Source: Janibacter alkaliphilus (lineage in GTDB: Bacteria > Actinomycetota > Actinomycetes > Actinomycetales > Dermatophilaceae). From it: a stretch of DNA of 64,000 bases. Under the pieces are notes generated by a model, which did not search any database, was not told the DNA's origin, and saw only the letters and a program-made list of their open reading frames with translations. Every line of letters starts with the position of its first letter. The first letter of the stretch is position 1. Of this stretch, positions 25,898-36,719 are shown piece by piece. The stretch lies in the NCBI RefSeq assembly GCF_013408565.1, contig NZ_JACBZX010000001.1, positions 2,914,001 through 2,978,000 on the forward strand, read 5' to 3'. The position numbers were made by a program, and so were the translations under genes.

Positions 25898-27724
25898 ATG
25901 AGCGAGAAGGGGACTCCGGAGGGCCACGAGACGCCCGACCGGGCACGACAGGAGACGCCAGAGACCGCGGACCGCGCGGGCCAGGAGGGCGCGGACCGGG
26001 AAGGCACCGACCGCTCCCGGCTCGGTCGACGGGCGGTGCTCGGCGCCGGCGGGCTGCTGGTCGTCGGCGGGGTGCTCTACGCCTGCACCCGCGACGACGG
26101 CGACGGCACCCCTCAGGTGGCCGACCTCGACGACGTCGCCGGCGACCAGGGCGAGGGCGACGACGGGTCCGGTGACGGCGGCACCGCCGAGGCCGGCTCC
26201 GGCCCGCTCTTCGCGCCGGGCGACCCGGCCGCCAGCGCCACCACCCTGGCCGGGCTGCTCTTCACCGCCTCCCCTGCGGCCGTGATCCTCGCGCCCGGGG
26301 TGACCGGCGACCAGGCCGAGCCGGCGGTGACCGCGGCCGTCGAGGCCGGGGTGCCCTGCCTCGTCGACGGCGACGGCATCGCCGAGGAGCTGGACCGGCT
26401 GGGCGTCGAGCGGGTGCGCCTCGTCGGCGGGTCCGGCGGCACGTCTGGCTCCGGCAGCGAGGGCAGCTCCGACCCGTCCGGCAGCGAGACGGGGTCCGAC
26501 ACCCAGACCAGCTCCGGCAGCGAGAGCAGCACCAACAGCGAGACCGGCTCCGGCAGCGAGACCAGCGCCGGCGGTGACGCGAGCGCGTCGGCCTCGCCGG
26601 CCTCCGACGGGGCCGAGCACCGCTGGAGCCAGGCGGTCCGCGACCGGGAGCAGGTGGAGAGCCTGCCGGCGGTGCAGCGCGACGACCCGCCACGGCTCAT
26701 CGTCACCTGCGCGGACCCGGAGCAGCACGTCGCCGCGCTGGCCACCCTGCGGGCCGCGCTCGGCGAGCACGAGGACACCGAGGTGATCACCGCCGACGAC
26801 CCGCGCGCCCAGCCGGTCGTGGAGGCGCTGCGCTCCGACGACCCGCCTCGCCTGGTCGTGGTCGGCGACAGCCGGGTCCCGGCCGAGCAGCTCGAGGGCG
26901 CGGTGACGATGGCGCGGGAGGCGCCGACCGTCCCGGGCGGCGGGGTGCTCCCCCTCGGCGGCGACCGCCGGATGATCGCCCTCTACGGCCACCCCGGCGT
27001 GGCCGGGCTGGGCCTGCTCGGCGAGCAGGACATCGAGCCGGCGATCGAGCGGGTCGAGGGCTACCTCGAGGAGTACCGCGAGGTCTCCGACCACACCTTC
27101 CTGCCGGCCTTCGAGATCATCGCGACGATCGCCGACTCCGGCCCCGGACCGGACGGCGACTACTCCAGCGAGTCCGACCTGCCCTTCCTCCGGCCGTGGA
27201 TCGACGCGGCCGCCGAGGCGGGCGTCTACGTGCTGCTCGACCTGCAGCCGGGCCGCGCCGACTTCCTCTCCCAGGCCGAGCGCTACGCCGAGCTGCTCAA
27301 GGAGCCGCACGTCGGGCTGGCGCTCGACCCGGAGTGGCGCCTGGAGCCGGGGCAGCGCCCGCTGCAGCAGATCGGGCACGTCGAGGTCGACGAGGTCAAC
27401 GAGGTGGCCACCTGGCTGGCCGAGCTGACCCGCGAGGCCGGGCTGCCGCAGAAGATCTTCATGCTGCACCAGTTCCAGCTCCAGATGCTGCGCGACCGCG
27501 ACCAGCTGCGCACCGACCTGCCGGAGATCGTCACCGTGATCCACGCCGACGGGCACGGCACCCCGGACCTCAAGCAGGGCACCTGGGACGCGGTCAAGAC
27601 CGACCTGCCCGAGGGCGTGCTGCTGGGCTGGAAGAACTTCATCGACGAGGACACCCCGACCTTCACCCCGGAGCAGACGATGACCGACGTGCAGCCGGCC
27701 CCCCGCTTCGTCTCCTACCAGTAG
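25898..27724 (+). CDS. Tat-type lipoprotein of unknown function with Ser/Gly/Glu linker
   Basis: A 608-residue exported protein. The first 40 residues are hydrophilic, followed by SRLGRRAVLG (twin Arg 44-45), a hydrophobic stretch and the lipobox VLYAC with Cys 63, so a Tat-exported lipoprotein is likely. Residues about 70-175 contain Ala/Val-rich alternating motifs (ASATTLAGLLF, AAVILAPG, GVERVRLVGG) reminiscent of cell-wall-binding repeat 2 modules, but I am not certain. Residues about 179-240 are a Ser/Gly/Thr/Glu low-complexity linker. The C-terminal 270 residues look like a TIM-barrel-type domain (VYVLLDLQPGR, HVGLALDPEW, IFMLHQFQLQM, TVIHADGHG). Name and function unknown. Divergent from aspS, convergent with ychJ. 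Confidence 0.8.
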   Translation: MSEKGTPEGHETPDRARQETPETADRAGQEGADREGTDRSRLGRRAVLGAGGLLVVGGVLYACTRDDGDGTPQVADLDDVAGDQGEGDDGSGDGGTAEAGSGPLFAPGDPAASATTLAGLLFTASPAAVILAPGVTGDQAEPAVTAAVEAGVPCLVDGDGIAEELDRLGVERVRLVGGSGGTSGSGSEGSSDPSGSETGSDTQTSSGSESSTNSETGSGSETSAGGDASASASPASDGAEHRWSQAVRDREQVESLPAVQRDDPPRLIVTCADPEQHVAALATLRAALGEHEDTEVITADDPRAQPVVEALRSDDPPRLVVVGDSRVPAEQLEGAVTMAREAPTVPGGGVLPLGGDRRMIALYGHPGVAGLGLLGEQDIEPAIERVEGYLEEYREVSDHTFLPAFEIIATIADSGPGPDGDYSSESDLPFLRPWIDAAAEAGVYVLLDLQPGRADFLSQAERYAELLKEPHVGLALDPEWRLEPGQRPLQQIGHVEVDEVNEVATWLAELTREAGLPQKIFMLHQFQLQMLRDRDQLRTDLPEIVTVIHADGHGTPDLKQGTWDAVKTDLPEGVLLGWKNFIDEDTPTFTPEQTMTDVQPAPRFVSYQ

Positions 27725-27739
27725 CCGCCGGGCACCGGC

Positions 27740-28150
27740 TCAGTCCGCGCGGCCCTCGAGGTAGACCCAGCGCCCCCCGCGGCGGACGAAGTCGGCCGTC
27801 TCGGCGAGCTCGCCGTGCTGCCGGGTCGCTCCCTCGCCGATCTCCCAGGCGGCGACGAAGCGCACCTGACCGGTGGCGTCGTCGTCGCCTCCGCTGCTGC
27901 CGCGCACCGTCAGGCCGGTCCACCGCAGCCCCGGGCTGGGCTCGACGGTGGCCGGGCGGGTCCGGGGGTGCCAGGTGCGCCACAGGTGGGCGGCCGCCCG
28001 CGAGTCACCCTGCTGCAGCAGGGCGTAGGCGGTGTAGCGCGAGCGCATGAGCGCCTCGGCGGTCGCCGCGGGCTCCCCGTCGAGCAGCGGCTCGCAGTGC
28101 GCGGCGAAGGGGGCGTCCGCCCCGCAGCGGCAGCCCTGCTCCGCGGTCAT
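27740..28150 (-). CDS. YchJ family protein (SEC-C-like N-terminus)
   Basis: Small protein of 136 residues with a metal-binding Cys/His N-terminus (CRCG...HCEPLLDG), the conserved ALMRSRYTAYAL helix and a C-terminal NTF2-like beta sheet (VRFVAAWEIG, DFVRRGGRWVYLEG), the YchJ/UPF0225 pattern. Biological role not established. ATG at 28150 overlaps the NUDIX stop (ATGA). Last gene of the long minus-strand train that starts with the TPR gene. Confidence 0.9.
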   Translation of the reverse strand: MTAEQGCRCGADAPFAAHCEPLLDGEPAATAEALMRSRYTAYALLQQGDSRAAAHLWRTWHPRTRPATVEPSPGLRWTGLTVRGSSGGDDDATGQVRFVAAWEIGEGATRQHGELAETADFVRRGGRWVYLEGRAD

Positions 28151-28856
28151 GGCGCCTCGGCCCGGCGACCGGGGTGCACCGGCCACGGGCTGTCCCCGGG
28201 GCGCAGGTCGCGCCATCCCTCGGCGCGCATCCGCTCGGCGGTCAGCACCGCGATGATCAGCGTGGCGTTGTGCACGTGGCCGGCGAGTACGGCGTCGCGG
28301 GCCTCGTCCAGCGGCACCCGCCGCTGCAGCAGGTGCGCCTCCTCCCCCTCGCGCTGGAAGCGCTCGGCGGCGGGCACCTCGCTCAGCCCGCGGGCCAGGT
28401 AGACGCGCAGGGCCTCGTCCATCCCGCCGGGCGAGGACCAGTAGTCGACGAGCACCGACCACTCCTCGGCCTGCAGGTCGGTCTCCTCGGCGAGCTCGCG
28501 CCGGGCGGCCACCAGCGGGTCCTCGCCGGGGATGTCGAGCAGCCCGGCGGGGATCTCCCACTCGTGCGCGGCGATCGGGTGGCGGTACTGGCGGATGAGC
28601 ACCGCCCGGTCCTGGGCGTCCAGAGCCAGCACGGCGACCGCGCCGGGGTGGTCGACGACCTCCCGGGTGAGCCGCTGGCCGGCCAGGTCGAAGGTGTCCC
28701 GGCGCACGTCCCAGATCGCTCCGTGGAAGGCGACCTCGCTGGTGAGCACGTGCTGCTCGCCCAGCTCGTCGCGCAGCGGTGTGGTCTCGGCGTCGGTCGC
28801 CGCCGCGGTGCCCTCGGCCGCCACCGGGTCTGCGGAGATGTCGCCGGAGCCCGGGC

Positions 28857-28860
<4 letters not shown>
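28147..28860 (-). CDS. NUDIX hydrolase (ADP-ribose pyrophosphatase type)
   Basis: Hydrolyses a nucleoside-diphosphate-linked substrate, most likely ADP-ribose by similarity. The Nudix box reads [14 protein letters not shown], preceded by IPAGLLD and followed by the [17 protein letters not shown] segment typical of ADP-ribose pyrophosphatases (the Rv1700 type, which also follows pyrG). 237 residues with about 40 non-conserved N-terminal residues. ATG at 28860 overlaps the pyrG stop (ATGA). Downstream ychJ overlaps in the same way. Confidence 0.92.
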
Positions 28861-30605
<1,745 letters not shown>

Positions 30606-30621
30606 GGGCTTTCACTCTACG

Positions 30622-31923
30622 TCACGCGCGCAGCTGCGCGTAGCGGGCCAGCCACCGACGCGCCGTGGCGATCCCGTCGGCCCATCCGGCAGCCCGCTCG
30701 CGGCCTGCCGTGGCGCGGCGCCCGGCCTCCTCCGGGTCGTCCAGCACCCGGGCGACCTCGGCCGCCACCGCCGCCGGGTCCCCGGGCGGGACGAGGGCGC
30801 CGATCCCGGTCAGCAGGTCCGGCAGTCCCCCGACCTCAGTCGCGACGACCGGTGTCCCGGCCGCGAGCGCCTCCTGCACCACCAGGGCCCGGGCCTCCCA
30901 CTCGCTGGTCAGCACGAGCACCGAGGCGGCGCGCAGCCAGGCCGAGACGTCCTCCTGGGCGCCGACCAGGTGCACCGGGGCGCGCAGCGCCTCCGCCCGG
31001 GTGCGCAGCTCCTCGCGCAGCTGCGGGTCTCCGGCGCCGACGACGACCCAGGACGCCGGCGCCTGTCCCGCCGGGGTGCGGTCGCGGGCCCGCGCGGCGG
31101 CGTCGACCAGGGTGGCGAGGTCCTTCTGCGGGGCGACCCGGGCGATGGTCAGCACCAGGGCCGGCGTCGGGAGGCCATCGCTCCCGGGGTCGGTGCTCTG
31201 CAGAGGCTCTGCTCCGCCCTTCTCGGCGTCGTCGCTCCCGACGACCCCTTCGCGCGCGAGCAGCCGGAGCGCTTGCCCCGCTCGCTCCCGGTGGCCGGGG
31301 ACGGGAGCCGTGAGCAGGTCTGGCACCCGGGCCGAGGGCACCTCGGCGAGCTCGGCCCGCCGGGCACCCAGATCGCGGGCCAGCTCGACCAGGTCGGTGC
31401 TGGCACCGGTGACCAGCGCGGCCCGCCGCAGCACGACCCGGGCGACCAGCGCCCCGACCCGGTGGCGCGGACCGCGGCCGCGCATCTCGTTGTGCAGGCT
31501 GATGACGACCGGCACGCGTCTCGGGGTGAGCGCGGCGGCCAGCAGCCCGGCCCGGAACCCGTGGGCGTGCACCACGTCCGCGCCGGCCAGGGCTCGGCGC
31601 GCCGACGAGGGCCACCAGCGCGGGGCGCGCCTCGGCCGGGCGCCGGTCGGCGGTTCCCTCCGGCCCACCAGCACGGTGCTCCCTTCGGACCGCTCCTGGT
31701 CGCGAGCCCACCCCGGCTCCAGGCTGGTCCGGGTCACCGCGTCGGTCACGGTGATCACCGTCGCCCCGAGGGTGGCCAGGTCGGCGCGCAGCTGGCCGAC
31801 GTGCGCGGCGATCCCCCCGGTGGCGGACAGCGCGACCAGCGCCACCCGCACCGGGATCTGCTCGTCGGCTGTCGGCTCCTGGGTCTGGCCGGCCTGGGGG
31901 TCGATCGTCGGCTCCCGGCTCAT
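30622..31923 (-). CDS. GT4 family glycosyltransferase
   Basis: GT-B fold sugar transferase, 433 residues. N-terminal half has the acceptor side motifs GGIAAHVGQLRADL and DVVHAHGFRAGLLA; C-terminal half has a donor-binding region TIARVAPQKDLATLVDA, and the E-x7-E type element SEWEARALVVQEALAAGTPVVATEVGG of GT4 enzymes. No signal peptide; it acts at the inner face of the membrane. ATG at 31923 overlaps the stop of the MurJ-like gene (ATGA). With that flippase and the MraY-like transferase upstream it suggests assembly and flipping of a lipid-linked glycan; acceptor and sugar are unknown. Confidence 0.88.
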   Translation of the reverse strand: MSREPTIDPQAGQTQEPTADEQIPVRVALVALSATGGIAAHVGQLRADLATLGATVITVTDAVTRTSLEPGWARDQERSEGSTVLVGRREPPTGARPRRAPRWWPSSARRALAGADVVHAHGFRAGLLAAALTPRRVPVVISLHNEMRGRGPRHRVGALVARVVLRRAALVTGASTDLVELARDLGARRAELAEVPSARVPDLLTAPVPGHRERAGQALRLLAREGVVGSDDAEKGGAEPLQSTDPGSDGLPTPALVLTIARVAPQKDLATLVDAAARARDRTPAGQAPASWVVVGAGDPQLREELRTRAEALRAPVHLVGAQEDVSAWLRAASVLVLTSEWEARALVVQEALAAGTPVVATEVGGLPDLLTGIGALVPPGDPAAVAAEVARVLDDPEEAGRRATAGRERAAGWADGIATARRWLARYAQLRA

Positions 31924-33632
31924 CGTGGCCCCCGGGTCCGGACCGGAACGACCCGGGTCAGGGCGGCCCGCACGGCCGGGTCGATGGCCGCGGCGACGAG
32001 GGCCACCGCGGCGGCGACCAGCACGGCCACCGCAGCACCGGCGACCAGCGCGGCTCCGGTGGTCTCCGGCCAGCGGTCGATCAGCGCGACGCGCAGCGCC
32101 TGGGCCAGCGCCACCGCGACCACGGCCAGCGCGGCCGCCGGGACGAGCCCGGCGAGCACGCCGGGGCCGCGGTGCTCGCGCGGTCCGTCGGCGGAGGCGG
32201 TCTCGGCGGTCGCGGGTGCACCCTGGCCCCGGCCCGGCCCCCAGCCGCGGCGGACCAGGACCGTGAGCAGGACCGCGGTGAGGGTCATCCCGAGCGTCGC
32301 CGACCAGCCGATGACCTGCAGGGTCGATCCGGGACCGTCCTGCGGGCCGAGCAGCAGCACCGGGCCGGTGGCCGCGACCAGCCACCCCAGGGCCACCGCG
32401 GCTCCGCCGGCGAGGGCGCTCCCCCGGGCGTAGAGGGTGCGTGTCGCCACGGCGGCCAGGGCGAAGCCGACGAGGCCGGGCGCCGTGGCGGCCAGCCCGG
32501 CGGGCATCGCCCGCAGCGCCACGTCCCCGTCTCCGCGGTCGATCGCCGCGAAGACCGTGCCGACCGGATCCGCCACGACGATCAGCGCGGCGGCCGCCGC
32601 CGCGCTGAGCAGCACCACGGTGCGCAACGACCCGGCCACCGCCCGCACCGCCGGCTCGGGGCGCTCGCGCACCCGGGCGATCACCGGGTAGGCGGCGGTC
32701 GCGACCGGGACCGCCAGCACGGCGTAGGGCAGCAGGTACAGGGCCTGGACGTACTGGTGCACGACGACGGTGCCGTCGCCGCCGGACCGGTTGGCCACCT
32801 TGAGGGTGACCAGCACGGCGATCTGCTGCCCGAGCAGGCCGACAATGCCGGCTCCGGCCAGCCGGGCGGCTCGGCTGGTCAGCTCGGCCGGCAGCCGCCA
32901 GCGGGGGCGCAGCCGGATCCCGGCGCGCCCGGCCGCGATCAGCAGCGGCAGGCTGAGGGCGACGACGCCCAGGGTGGTCCCGCCGCCGAGGATCATCCAG
33001 CCGCTGGTGCTCAGGTCGGCCGGCGGGGTGCTCGGCGGCACCAGCAGCCCGTAGAGCAGGTAGGTGGCGATGACGACCAGGCTGGACAGCAGCGGGGCGG
33101 CCGCGGCCGCGACGAACCGCTCGTGCGCCTGGAGCACACCGGTGACGACGATGCCGAGGCCGTAGAGCGGCACCTGGGGGCTGAAGAGGACCAGCAGCCG
33201 GGTGCCCAGCTCGACGGCCGGCGAGCCGAGGTCGCCGAGCAGCGCCTGGCTGATCCACGGCGCGGTCAGCGCCAGCAGCACGGCGAGCGGGAGCAGCAGC
33301 GTCAGGGTCCGGGTGAGCAGGGCGCCGGCCACGTCGTCGGCGTCCTCGCTGCCAGCGGCGGCGACGCCGCGCACGCGCCCGGCCAGCAGCGGGACGACGA
33401 CCGCGGCGAGGACGCCCCCGGCGGCGATCTCGTAGACGACGTTGGGGACGGTGTTGACGCTCTGGTAGACCGTGCCCACCCCGGCGGCGCCGACCGTCGC
33501 GGCGAAGACGAGCCACCGGGCGAAGCCGACGATGCGGCCCAGCGCGGTGAGCACCGCCACCTGACCAGCCGCCCGGGCGATCCGCCCCCCGCCTCCGGGC
33601 CGCTGATCCCCCTGGGTCACCCGCGTCCCCAC
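31920..33632 (-). CDS. MurJ/MviN-like lipid flippase
   Basis: Polytopic MATE/MOP-superfamily protein of 570 residues with about 14 hydrophobic segments. The start region AAGQVAVLTALGRIVGFARWLVFAATVG resembles the first helix of MurJ, and the conserved QAHERFVAAAAAPLLSS and YALYLLPYAVLAVPVATAAYPVIA segments are present. Such proteins flip undecaprenyl-linked precursors. Actinobacteria usually encode another MurJ near trxB, so this may be a second, specialised flippase; that is inferred. ATG at 33632; its coding sequence overlaps the MraY-like gene end by 16 bases and the GT4 gene by four. Confidence 0.85.
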   Translation of the reverse strand: MGTRVTQGDQRPGGGGRIARAAGQVAVLTALGRIVGFARWLVFAATVGAAGVGTVYQSVNTVPNVVYEIAAGGVLAAVVVPLLAGRVRGVAAAGSEDADDVAGALLTRTLTLLLPLAVLLALTAPWISQALLGDLGSPAVELGTRLLVLFSPQVPLYGLGIVVTGVLQAHERFVAAAAAPLLSSLVVIATYLLYGLLVPPSTPPADLSTSGWMILGGGTTLGVVALSLPLLIAAGRAGIRLRPRWRLPAELTSRAARLAGAGIVGLLGQQIAVLVTLKVANRSGGDGTVVVHQYVQALYLLPYAVLAVPVATAAYPVIARVRERPEPAVRAVAGSLRTVVLLSAAAAAALIVVADPVGTVFAAIDRGDGDVALRAMPAGLAATAPGLVGFALAAVATRTLYARGSALAGGAAVALGWLVAATGPVLLLGPQDGPGSTLQVIGWSATLGMTLTAVLLTVLVRRGWGPGRGQGAPATAETASADGPREHRGPGVLAGLVPAAALAVVAVALAQALRVALIDRWPETTGAALVAGAAVAVLVAAAVALVAAAIDPAVRAALTRVVPVRTRGPR

Positions 33633-34537
33633 TCGTCCAGCCGCCGCAGCCAGGGTGTCTGCTCGATCACCCGGGTGAAGCTCACCCGCTCCGACACCAG
33701 GGTGAGCGCGACCAGCGCCGCCGCGGTCGCGGTCCGGGCCCGCGGTCCGCCGGCGCGCAGCAGGGCCAGCCCGACGAGGGCGCCCAGCGGGTTGGCGCCG
33801 CTGTCACCGAGCATGGACCGTCCGGCCAGGTCGTCGGGCAGCGCGCCGAGCGACGCGCCCAGGGCCACCTCGGCCGCCGCGCCCGCGCCTGCGGGACGGA
33901 CCTCGCGGCCCGCACGGCCCGACGATGACGGCGCGAGCAGGGCGAGCGTCGCCAGGGCTCCGGCGACCTTGAGGGCGCGCCCGGGCCGCAGGTCGAAGAG
34001 GTTGACGAGGTTCGCGCTGCCGGCGACGACCAGCGCGTCCCGCAGCACCCCGATGCTCGCGACCGGCCCCCGCCTCAGCGCACCGGCGCCCGTACCCGCC
34101 TGGTGCTCCCGCGCGGCCACCACCAGGGCGACTCCGGCCAGGCCGGCCACCTTCGTGGCGCCGGTGCTGACCGTGCCGCGCCGCAGCGCACCCAGGTGGC
34201 CGCGCAACCCCTTCGTCGTGGTGTCGCCGGCCAGGTCGTCGAGCAGGCCCAGCGCCCCGGGGACGAGCACGACGAGCAGGTCACGGCCCGGTCCCCCGGC
34301 CGTGACGGTGCCGACGGACGCCCCGAGCACCCAGGCGGGACCCTCCAGCAGGGTGACCGGGTCACCGGCGTGGTTGCGTCGGACGAAGGGGTCGCCGGGC
34401 CCCGACGCGGAGCGTCCCGGACCGGCCCGGTCCGACCGCAGCGCCAGTCGCGTGGTCGCGGCCCGGGTGGCGGCGGCGGTGACCGACGCCGCGGCGACCG
34501 CGGCGAGCATCCGGCGGGCCGGTGCGGTCGCGGCCAT
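33617..34537 (-). CDS. MraY/WecA-like polyprenyl-phosphate sugar-phosphate transferase with RPGRALK motif
   Basis: Membrane protein of 306 residues, mostly hydrophobic. It carries the catalytic DDLAGD motif of the MraY/WecA superfamily, the Asn/Asp stretch NLVNLFDLRPGRALK where MraY and WecA have N-x-x-N-x-x-DGLDGLA, and the LGDSGANPLGA motif before the last helices. The replacement of the DG-x-DG stretch by DLRPGRALK marks a distinct subfamily. It presumably attaches a sugar phosphate to a lipid carrier; substrate unknown. ATG at 34537 shares its A with the steB stop (TGATG). The flippase and GT4 genes follow directly. Confidence 0.8.
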   Translation of the reverse strand: MAATAPARRMLAAVAAASVTAAATRAATTRLALRSDRAGPGRSASGPGDPFVRRNHAGDPVTLLEGPAWVLGASVGTVTAGGPGRDLLVVLVPGALGLLDDLAGDTTTKGLRGHLGALRRGTVSTGATKVAGLAGVALVVAAREHQAGTGAGALRRGPVASIGVLRDALVVAGSANLVNLFDLRPGRALKVAGALATLALLAPSSSGRAGREVRPAGAGAAAEVALGASLGALPDDLAGRSMLGDSGANPLGALVGLALLRAGGPRARTATAAALVALTLVSERVSFTRVIEQTPWLRRLDEWGRG

Positions 34538-35490
34538 CACAGGTCGGGCACGGAGGCGGTGGCGTCCGCCCCCAGGCCGTAGTGGCCCGACTCCCCCTCG
34601 AGCTGCTCCTGCAGCGCCAGCACCACGTCGGCGCGGCCCATCGGGATCTCGGGCACGTCGACGGTGGACAACCCGCGGGAGATGAGCGTGCTGTCCCGCG
34701 CCGTGGTCACGACGGAGACCTCCTCCTCGGAGTCCACGTCGCGCTGGCTGCCGGCGAGCACCGCTCCCGAGGTGCCCTCGTCCAGGGTGCGGCTGAGCCG
34801 CACCCACGACTCGGCGGCGGTGCTCGCCTCGGCGGCGGGGTCCTCGGCAGCGGACTCGGCGCTGACCGGGGCACCGACGACGACCACGAGCTCGCTGGTC
34901 GAGGGCAGGTCGGAGGGGCCGCCGACGAGGTCGGCGTCGGTGAGCCGGCTCCAGGCGCGGCTCCGGGCGTCCTCGTCGACCTCGGACCCGTCGGCACGGC
35001 CGGAGAGGATGGCGGTCAGCGCGTCGTCGACCGCCGGGGTGCCCTCCCGGGCGTCCAGGCCCATCTCCTGGAGCGCGCTGCCGCCGCTCTCGGCGCGGCT
35101 GGAGGCGGCGTCCGCGGAGACCCAGGACGGGTCGAGCTCGACCGGCTCGGTCACCGTCGCCCCGGACTGCTCGAGGGTCTCGGCGATGTCGGTGGCGACG
35201 TCGTCCTCGGCCTGGGGCAGCACCACCAGCGCGACGCTGCGACCGGACAGGCGCCCGTCGACCACCTGCGCCAGGGTCGCCTGGTCGAAGTCGTCCCGGC
35301 CCTCGGCGCCGCGCTCGGCGTCGCCGAGCTCGGCGCGCAGGTCGTCCTTCTCCTGCCGCAGCTCGGTCACCTCGCTGTTGAGGGTCTGACCGATCCCGTC
35401 GTTGAGCGGACCGGCGCCCAGCACGATGCCGACCGAGAGCGCGATGAGCACCGCCGCCAGGGAGACCAGGTGGTAGCGGAAGTCGATCAC
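34537..35490 (-). CDS. steB: SteB/MctB-like protein (annotated 'copper transporter')
   Basis: 317 residues: a single N-terminal membrane helix (IDFRYHLVSLAAVLIALSVG), a coiled coil (about 40-65, VTELRQEKDDLRAEL) and an extracytoplasmic domain with VALVVLPQAED and ELVVVVGAP strands. In corynebacteria the homologue SteB works with SteA in cell separation; in M. tuberculosis it is Rv1698/MctB, linked to copper. I favour the SteB role because steA lies directly upstream with a GTGA overlap. GTG at 35490. Confidence 0.88.
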   Translation of the reverse strand: MIDFRYHLVSLAAVLIALSVGIVLGAGPLNDGIGQTLNSEVTELRQEKDDLRAELGDAERGAEGRDDFDQATLAQVVDGRLSGRSVALVVLPQAEDDVATDIAETLEQSGATVTEPVELDPSWVSADAASSRAESGGSALQEMGLDAREGTPAVDDALTAILSGRADGSEVDEDARSRAWSRLTDADLVGGPSDLPSTSELVVVVGAPVSAESAAEDPAAEASTAAESWVRLSRTLDEGTSGAVLAGSQRDVDSEEEVSVVTTARDSTLISRGLSTVDVPEIPMGRADVVLALQEQLEGESGHYGLGADATASVPDL

Positions 35491-36677
35491 GTGACCATCC
35501 CCTCGACGAGCGCCCACAGATCGTCCCAGCGGGCGCCGACGAGCTGCAGCAGCGCCTGCCCGGTGGGGGTCGCCCACAGGGCCACCAGCAGCGCGCCGAG
35601 GCAGACCAGCAGCAGGCCGATGATCTCCAGGGGGGAGATACGGCTGCGGTAGAGGCGGCTGACCCCCTTCGCGTCGATGAGCTTGCTGCCGACTCGGAGC
35701 CGGGTGAGGAAGGTGCTCGACATGCCCGCCCGGCCCTTGTCGAGGAACTCCACCAACGTCGCGTGGGTGCCCACCGCGACGATGAGCGTCGCGCCCAGGT
35801 CGTCGGCGAGCAGCATGGCGATGTCCTCGCTGGTCCCGGCCGCCGAGAAGACCACCGGCTCGACGCCCAGCGCCTCGACCCTGGGCACCCCGGGAGCCCG
35901 CCCGTCGCGGTAGGCGTGCACGACCACCTCGGCCCCGCTGGTCAGGGCGGCGTCGCTGACCGAGTCCATGTCGCCGACGATCATGTCCGGCGACAGCCCG
36001 GCCTCCATGAGCGCGTCGGCCCCGCCGTCCACCCCGATGAGCACCGGCTTGTACTCGCGGATGTAGTGCCGCAGGGCGGCCAGGTCGTCCTTGTAGTGGT
36101 AGCCGCGCACGACCACCAGGGCGTGCCGGTCGGCCAGCTCGGTGCGCACGTCGGGGATGCCCACCCCGTCGAAGAGGAGCTCACGCTCCTTGGTCATGTA
36201 CTCCATAGTGTTGGCCGCGAAGGCCTCGAGCTGCTCGCCCAGCCCCTCTCGGGCCGTGGACATGTCGGCGGCCAGCGACTCCTCGGTGTGCCGCACCCCG
36301 GTGATCTCGAGGTCACCCACGACGAAGGTGTCCTCGTCCAGCCGGCCGCGCACGCCGTCCTTGAGGGTGGCCACCAGCCCGTCGTGCTGCACGTCGAGCA
36401 GCGGGATGCCGGCCTCGACGATGGCCGTCGGTCCGGCGTTCGGGTAGCGGCGGCTGGTGGACTCGGCCGCGTTGACGACCGCGGCCGGGCCGCAGGCGAC
36501 GAGCGCCTCGCCGCTGACCCGGTCGATGTCCTGGTGGTCGATGACGGCGATGTCGCCGGGCTGCAGCCGCTTGGTCAGGTCCTTGGTGCGGCGGTCGGCT
36601 CGCACCGGCCCGTGGATCCCGGGCAGGTCCGGGTCACGCGTCGGTTCGCGGGTCAGTCGCAGCGCCATCCGTGGCAT
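35487..36677 (-). CDS. steA: cytokinetic ring protein SteA
   Basis: 396 residues. The bulk has a thiamine-pyrophosphokinase-like fold: RLQPGDIAVIDHQDIDRVSG, PVLIGVDGGADALMEAGLSPDMIVGDMDSVSD. One C-terminal membrane helix (EIIGLLLVCLGALLVALWA) places the catalytic-like domain in the cytoplasm. In corynebacteria SteA is found at the division ring and, with SteB, promotes daughter-cell separation (established for that genus; inferred here). ATG at 36677 or 36668. The gene follows recN by 42 bp and is coupled to steB. Confidence 0.92.
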   Translation of the reverse strand: MPRMALRLTREPTRDPDLPGIHGPVRADRRTKDLTKRLQPGDIAVIDHQDIDRVSGEALVACGPAAVVNAAESTSRRYPNAGPTAIVEAGIPLLDVQHDGLVATLKDGVRGRLDEDTFVVGDLEITGVRHTEESLAADMSTAREGLGEQLEAFAANTMEYMTKERELLFDGVGIPDVRTELADRHALVVVRGYHYKDDLAALRHYIREYKPVLIGVDGGADALMEAGLSPDMIVGDMDSVSDAALTSGAEVVVHAYRDGRAPGVPRVEALGVEPVVFSAAGTSEDIAMLLADDLGATLIVAVGTHATLVEFLDKGRAGMSSTFLTRLRVGSKLIDAKGVSRLYRSRISPLEIIGLLLVCLGALLVALWATPTGQALLQLVGARWDDLWALVEGMVT

Positions 36678-36719
36678 CGTCCCACGAGGGCGGCGCCGGG
36701 ACGGCAGGCTGCGGCCGGA

